The notes below the pieces were generated by a model that saw only the letters and a list, made by a program, of their open reading frames with translations, made no database searches and was not told the DNA's origin. A DNA stretch of 9,628 bases, from the NCBI GenBank assembly GCA_963548155.1, contig CAUUTP010000077.1, positions 1 through 9,628 on the forward strand. The letters run 5' to 3'. Of this stretch, positions 6,410 to 9,628 are shown piece after piece (positions within the stretch are counted from its first letter, which is position 1; every line of letters begins with the position of its first letter). The position numbers and the translations under genes were made by a program. Source of the stretch: Eikenella sp963548155. GTDB lineage: Bacteria > Pseudomonadota > Gammaproteobacteria > Burkholderiales > Neisseriaceae.

Positions 6410-8035
6410 ATGAGTATTGTAGAAATCAAGGTCCCCGATATCGGCGGACACGAAAATGTAGATATTATTGCCGTGGAAGTCAAAGCCGGCGACACGATCG
6501 CGCTAGACGACACACTGATTACCCTGGAAACCGATAAAGCCACCATGGACGTGCCTGCGGATGCGGCCGGTGTCGTGAAAGAAGTGAAGGTGAAAGTAGG
6601 CGACAAAGTCTCCGAAGGCGATGTGATTGTACTGGTGGAAGCCGCCGGTGCAGGCGCTGCTGCCGCTCCGGCTGCCGCACCCAAGGCCGAAGCCGCTCCC
6701 GCACCTGCTGCGCCCGCCGCAGCTCCGGCCGCCGCCGCCAATGTTCAGGTAGCCGTGCCCGATATCGGCGGCCACACCGATGTGGACGTGATTGCTGTGG
6801 AAGTGAAAGTGGGCGACACCGTGGCCGTAGACGACACCCTGATCACTCTGGAAACCGACAAAGCTACTATGGATGTGCCTAGCACCGCTGCCGGCACCGT
6901 TACCGCCGTTTACATCAAAGTGGGCGACAAGGTGTCTGAAGGCAGCATCATCATCGACGTAGCCGCTGCCGGCGCACCTGCCGCTGCTGCTCCCGCCGCG
7001 GCCGAAGCGCCCAAAGCCGCTCCCGCGCCTGCTGCAGCTCCGGCTCCTGCCCCTGCTGCGCCTGCCGCTCCGGCTACCGCCGCCTATGGCAGCGCACCCG
7101 TGAACGAAGCCGGTTTCGCCAAAGCCCATGCCGGCCCCTCCGCCCGCAAACTGGCGCGCGAACTGGGCGTGGATTTGAGCTTGGTGAAAGGCAGCGGCAA
7201 TAAAGGCCGCATCACCAAAGACGACATCAAAGCCTTCGTTAAAGCCGCCATGCAGGGCGGTGCAGGCAAGCCTGCAGCTGCCGGTGCTTCTTTGGGCGGC
7301 GGCTTGGATTTGCTGCCGTGGCCGAAAGTGGATTTCGCCAAATTCGGCGAAGTCGAAGTGAAAGAGCTCAGCCGTATCAAGAAGATTTCCGGCCAAAACC
7401 TGTCGCGCAACTGGGTAATGATTCCGCACGTTACCGTACACGACGAAGCCGACATGACCGAGCTGGAAAGCTTCCGCAAACAGCTCAACAAAGAGTGGGA
7501 GCGCGAAGGCGTGAAACTCTCGCCATTGGCTTTCATCATCAAAGCCAGCGTGGCCGCGCTCAAAGCCTTCCCCGAGTTCAACTCCTCGCTCGACGGCGAC
7601 AACCTGGTGTTGAAAAAATACTTCCACATCGGCTTTGCCGCCGACACCCCCAATGGCTTGGTGGTGCCTGTGATTAAAGATGTGGATAAAAAAGGCCTTA
7701 AAGAAATCAGCATCGAGCTGGGCGAATTGAGCAAAAAAGCCCGCGAAGGCAAGCTCAAACCGCAGGAAATGCAGGGCGCTTGCTTCACTATTTCCAGCCT
7801 AGGCGGTATTGGTGGCACCGGCTTCACCCCGATTGTGAACGCCCCCGAAGTAGCCATTTTGGGCATGTGCAAATCTCAGATGAAACCGGTGTGGAACGGC
7901 TCCGATTTCGAAGCCCGCCTGATGTGCCCGCTCTCCCTGTCGTTCGACCACCGTGTGATCGACGGCGCCGCCGGCATGCGCTTCACCGTATTCTTGGCTA
8001 ACCTGCTCAAAGACTTCCGCCGTATTTCCCTGTAA
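6410..8035 (+). CDS. aceF: Pyruvate dehydrogenase E2 component, dihydrolipoyllysine-residue acetyltransferase
   Basis: The 541-aa E2 protein forms the core of the pyruvate dehydrogenase complex and moves acetyl groups from E1 to CoA. Domains in order: lipoyl domain 1 (about 2-78; lipoyl Lys43 in ETDKATMD), Ala/Pro linker (80-110), lipoyl domain 2 (about 112-186; Lys151 in the same motif), a long Ala/Pro linker (about 187-225), the peripheral subunit-binding domain (about 239-280, beginning AHAGPSARKLAREL), then the catalytic acetyltransferase domain (about 305-541) with the active site DHRVIDG (His514, Asp518). It has two lipoyl domains where E. coli AceF has three. AAAAGGA lies 6 bases before the ATG. 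It is the last gene of the cluster and is closed by the DUS terminator at 8052-8086. No E3 (lpd) gene follows. Confidence 0.98.
   Translation: MSIVEIKVPDIGGHENVDIIAVEVKAGDTIALDDTLITLETDKATMDVPADAAGVVKEVKVKVGDKVSEGDVIVLVEAAGAGAAAAPAAAPKAEAAPAPAAPAAAPAAAANVQVAVPDIGGHTDVDVIAVEVKVGDTVAVDDTLITLETDKATMDVPSTAAGTVTAVYIKVGDKVSEGSIIIDVAAAGAPAAAAPAAAEAPKAAPAPAAAPAPAPAAPAAPATAAYGSAPVNEAGFAKAHAGPSARKLARELGVDLSLVKGSGNKGRITKDDIKAFVKAAMQGGAGKPAAAGASLGGGLDLLPWPKVDFAKFGEVEVKELSRIKKISGQNLSRNWVMIPHVTVHDEADMTELESFRKQLNKEWEREGVKLSPLAFIIKASVAALKAFPEFNSSLDGDNLVLKKYFHIGFAADTPNGLVVPVIKDVDKKGLKEISIELGELSKKAREGKLKPQEMQGACFTISSLGGIGGTGFTPIVNAPEVAILGMCKSQMKPVWNGSDFEARLMCPLSLSFDHRVIDGAAGMRFTVFLANLLKDFRRISL
6744..6755 (-). 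repeat. Near-DUS (11 of 12) at the start of lipoyl domain 2
   Basis: TTCAGGTAGCCG differs from the DUS complement only in the last base. It lies in aceF coding sequence at residues 112-116, exactly where the first linker passes into the second lipoyl domain. It may be a functional uptake site or a chance match in the codons for Val-Gln-Val-Ala. Confidence 0.5.
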
Positions 8036-8051
8036 GCGTTTGGGCATGATT

Positions 8052-8086
8052 AAAAGGCTACCTGAAGATTTTCAGGTAGCCTTTTT
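8052..8086 (+). terminator. Bidirectional DUS-hairpin terminator between aceF and dapE
   Basis: Perfect 15-bp arms 8052-8066 and 8071-8085 with a 4-base loop. Each arm has an exact DUS (8055-8066 plus, 8071-8082 minus). The orientation gives an A-run before and a T-run after the GC part of the stem (GCC then TTTTT), the layout of an intrinsic terminator on both strands. It begins 16 bases past the aceF stop and also faces the 3' end of convergent dapE. Confidence 0.9.
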
Positions 8087-8103
8087 GTTGTTACGGTGCG
8101 AGG

Positions 8104-8133
8104 CAGGTAGTCTGTAGGTAAATAGGCTATCTG
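8104..8133. repeat. Decayed inverted DUS pair
   Basis: Left arm CAGGTAGTCT (8104-8113) and right arm AGGCTATCTG (8124-8133; whole element AGGCTATCTGAA at 8124-8135) are each one base off the DUS core. In plus-strand RNA the ten positions still pair, with two G-U wobbles. It lies between the terminator and the dapE stop, in inside-out orientation. Confidence 0.55.
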
Positions 8134-8169
8134 AAATCTTGTGGCATTCGGGTGAAATATCCAGCAGGT

Positions 8170-9306
8170 TTAATCGAGCAGCAAGCGGCGTAGGATGTTT
8201 TCGTAGATGGCGGAGAGGCGGGGGATAGCATCGATCTCGATGTGCTCGTCGATTTGGTGGATGCTCTCATTCACCGGGCCAAGCTCAATTAGTTCGCGGG
8301 CAATGGTTTTGATGAAGCGGCCGTCTGAGGTGCCACCGCCGGTGGAGAGTGTGGCTTGAATGCCGCATTCTTCGGCAATAGCGGCTTGGGCGACCTGGGT
8401 GAGGCGGCCGGCCTCGGTTAGGAAGGGTTGGCCGGAGAGCTGCCATTGTAGGCTGTAATGTAGATGGTGTTTCTCCAAGATGGCTTCTACCCGGCGTTGC
8501 AGGCTTTCGGCATCGGATTCGGTGGAAAAACGGAAGTTGAACTGGACGGATAGCTCGCCGGGGATAACGTTGGTAGCGCCGGTGCCGGCGTGGATATTGG
8601 AGATTTGGAAGCTGGTGGGCGGAAAGTAGGCGCTGCCGTTGTCCCAATGCTCAGTGGTGAGCTCGGCCAGAGCGGGGGCGGCAAGGTGGATGGGGTTGGC
8701 GGCGAGGTGGGGATAGGCGATGTGACCTTGTTTGCCGTGGATGGTGAGGCTACCTGAAAGTGAGCCGCGCCGGCCGTTTTTGATGGTATCGCCGAGGGTG
8801 TGCTCGGCGGTAGGCTCGCCAACGATGCAGTAGTCGATATACTCGCCGCGTGCACGTAGGGTTTCCACCACGCGCACGGTACCATCTTTGCCGTCGCCTT
8901 CTTCGTCTGAAGTAATCAGCAGGGCGAGGCTACCTGAAAATTGTGGATGCTGTGCAATAAAGCGTTCGCAGGCGGTAACGAAGCAGGCGATGCTGGTCTT
9001 CATATCGGCTGCACCACGCCCGTAAAGTTTGCTGTTGCGTTCGGTGGGCTGAAACGGCGGAGATGCCCATGCTTCGGTAGGGCCAGGCGGAACAACATCG
9101 GTATGACCGGCAAAACACAATAGCGGCGCACCGCTGCCGCGCCGTGCCCACAGGTTTTGTGTACGTCCGAATGGCGTGGGTTCAATAGAAAAACCAATGG
9201 CGCGCAGGCGTTCGGCAATGATCTCTTGGCAGCCATGATCATCCGGAGTAACGGAGGCTTGGGCGATAAGCTGTTTGGCTAGCTGGAGGGAGGTGGTTTT
9301 GGACAT
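8170..9306 (-). CDS. dapE: N-succinyl-L,L-diaminopimelate desuccinylase
   Basis: A 378-aa zinc hydrolase of the M20 peptidase family. It removes succinate from N-succinyl-L,L-diaminopimelate in the pathway to lysine and to meso-diaminopimelate for peptidoglycan. Metal and catalytic residues are visible in order: His68 and Asp70 in GHTDVVPPG, Asp101 in GRGAADMK, Glu135-Glu136 in TSDEEG, Glu164 in VGEPT, and His350 in NESIHQ. The GTGATNVIPGE and GGGTSDGRFI blocks are also present. Length and both ends match E. coli DapE (375 aa), which supports the ATG at 9306 even though no clear Shine-Dalgarno precedes it. It has its own promoter candidate (9343-9371) and is convergent with aceF. Two exact DUS lie inside the gene, both coding for Ser-Gly-Ser-Leu. 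Confidence 0.97.
   Translation of the reverse strand: MSKTTSLQLAKQLIAQASVTPDDHGCQEIIAERLRAIGFSIEPTPFGRTQNLWARRGSGAPLLCFAGHTDVVPPGPTEAWASPPFQPTERNSKLYGRGAADMKTSIACFVTACERFIAQHPQFSGSLALLITSDEEGDGKDGTVRVVETLRARGEYIDYCIVGEPTAEHTLGDTIKNGRRGSLSGSLTIHGKQGHIAYPHLAANPIHLAAPALAELTTEHWDNGSAYFPPTSFQISNIHAGTGATNVIPGELSVQFNFRFSTESDAESLQRRVEAILEKHHLHYSLQWQLSGQPFLTEAGRLTQVAQAAIAEECGIQATLSTGGGTSDGRFIKTIARELIELGPVNESIHQIDEHIEIDAIPRLSAIYENILRRLLLD
8747..8758 (+). repeat. DNA uptake sequence inside dapE (copy 1)
   Basis: Exact AGGCTACCTGAA in the coding region; on the gene strand it covers parts of residues 183-187 (LSGSL), next to the conserved NGRRGS and TIHG segments. Single copy with no inverted partner. 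Confidence 0.85.
8927..8938 (+). repeat. DNA uptake sequence inside dapE (copy 2)
   Basis: Exact AGGCTACCTGAA in the coding region; on the gene strand it covers parts of residues 123-127 (FSGSL). Same orientation and same reading frame as the copy at 8747, 180 bases away. Confidence 0.85.
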
Positions 9307-9342
9307 ATGGGCAGAGCTTGGAATAGATAGTGATGAGGCTGG

Positions 9343-9371
9343 GTTATAGCGGGTTTGCTGGAATTTGCCAA
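9343..9371 (-). promoter_or_regulatory. Sigma-70 promoter of dapE
   Basis: On the minus strand: -35 TTGGCA (9366-9371), a 17-base spacer, and -10 TATAAC (9343-9348), five of six matches in each box. The predicted transcription start near 9336 leaves a leader of about 30 bases. Confidence 0.55.
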
Positions 9372-9373
9372 GT

Positions 9374-9410
9374 TATAAGTAGCCTGTACAGAGAGGGAAG
9401 GCTACCTGAA
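9374..9410. repeat. DUS with a decayed inverted partner upstream of dapE
   Basis: An exact DUS on the plus strand at 9399-9410 faces a three-mismatch copy ending in AAGTAGCCT (9374-9385). They form an imperfect inside-out pair directly upstream of the dapE -35 box. Confidence 0.6.
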
Positions 9411-9439
9411 AATTAAGCAACACGATTCAAAGCTATTGA

Positions 9440-9486
9440 TGAAACAGCTTTCAACACATTTATTTTCACTGATGAATGAAACAGCT
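9440..9486. repeat. Short direct repeats in the dapE/tRNA-Arg divergent gap
   Basis: TGAAACAGCT occurs at 9440-9449 and 9477-9486. A second direct repeat, TGAAAATTAAGC, occurs at 9407-9418 (overlapping the DUS) and 9537-9548 (inside the tRNA-Arg promoter spacer). AATATT also recurs at 9491 and 9511. The region is AT-rich, so chance is possible. No gene is seen in 9307-9574. Confidence 0.4.
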
Positions 9487-9530
9487 AGCCAATATTATGC
9501 ACAAATAGGGAATATTTTCGGCGAAATAGC

Positions 9531-9559
9531 TTGACTTGAAAATTAAGCCTGACTATAAT
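9531..9559 (+). promoter_or_regulatory. Sigma-70 promoter of tRNA-Arg
   Basis: -35 TTGACT (9531-9536), a 17-base spacer, and a perfect -10 TATAAT (9554-9559), ending 15 bases before the tRNA 5' end. The strongest promoter match in the window, consistent with a highly expressed stable RNA. Confidence 0.85.
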
Positions 9560-9574
9560 TCAAAACTTCACAGC

Positions 9575-9628
9575 GCACCCGTAGCTCAGTTGGATAGAGT
9601 ATCTGGCTACGAACCAGAGGGTCGGGCG
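9575..9628 (+). tRNA. tRNA-Arg (anticodon ACG), 3' part cut by the window edge
   Basis: The 5' acceptor arm GCACCCG is followed by TA and the D arm GCTCAGTTGGATAGAGT. The anticodon stem-loop TCTGG-CTACGAA-CCAGA gives anticodon ACG, read as ICG after deamination, decoding CGU/CGC/CGA arginine codons. Bases 9575-9628 are the first 54 of about 77; the T arm and 3' acceptor strand lie outside. The sequence closely matches the bacterial tRNA-Arg(ACG) consensus. Confidence 0.93.

Noticed and set aside
6503..7627. 374-codon minus-strand open frame opposite aceF
   Set aside because: A shadow of the Ala/Pro-rich aceF coding sequence; the translation is Gly/Ser/Arg low complexity.

Overview
The window looks like chromosomal DNA of a Neisseriaceae bacterium, most likely Eikenella. 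The main reason is the 12-mer AGGCTACCTGAA, present twelve times exactly plus several near copies. This is the Eikenella dialect of the neisserial DNA uptake sequence (DUS). Gene content (UbiM-like hydroxylase, homodimeric-type AceE, AceF with two lipoyl domains, DapE) fits the same family.

Layout: at the left edge (38-322) is the C-terminal remnant of a tyrosine-recombinase integrase. It abuts the 3' end of a minus-strand tRNA-Thr(TGT) gene (343-418), as expected for the scar of an element that integrated in the tRNA. A minus-strand FAD monooxygenase of ubiquinone synthesis follows (608-1780), divergent from an Smr-domain nuclease gene (2073-2672). After a 329-base leader comes the pyruvate dehydrogenase cluster on the plus strand: aceE (3002-5686), an unrecognised lipoprotein gene (5757-6374) and aceF (6410-8035). 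A strong DUS-hairpin terminator ends this cluster. dapE (8170-9306, minus) converges on aceF. The right edge cuts a plus-strand tRNA-Arg(ACG) gene (from 9575) with a near-consensus promoter.

How it works together: AceE (E1) and AceF (E2) are two of the three enzymes that convert pyruvate to acetyl-CoA. The third, lipoamide dehydrogenase (E3), is not in the window; the slot after aceF is closed by a terminator and a convergent gene. The lipoprotein gene sits between aceE and aceF with no promoter I can see, so it is probably co-transcribed with them. UbiM-type hydroxylation feeds the quinone pool, DapE serves lysine and peptidoglycan synthesis, and the Smr protein probably acts on RNA or ribosomes.

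The most unusual layer is the DUS. Besides single copies, the DUS forms seven inverted pairs in two opposite orientations. Only one pair has the A-stem-U layout of an intrinsic terminator. The others are inside-out hairpins without a U-tract, and two of them lie in a divergent promoter region where no terminator is expected. I see no CRISPR array, insertion sequence or defence system.
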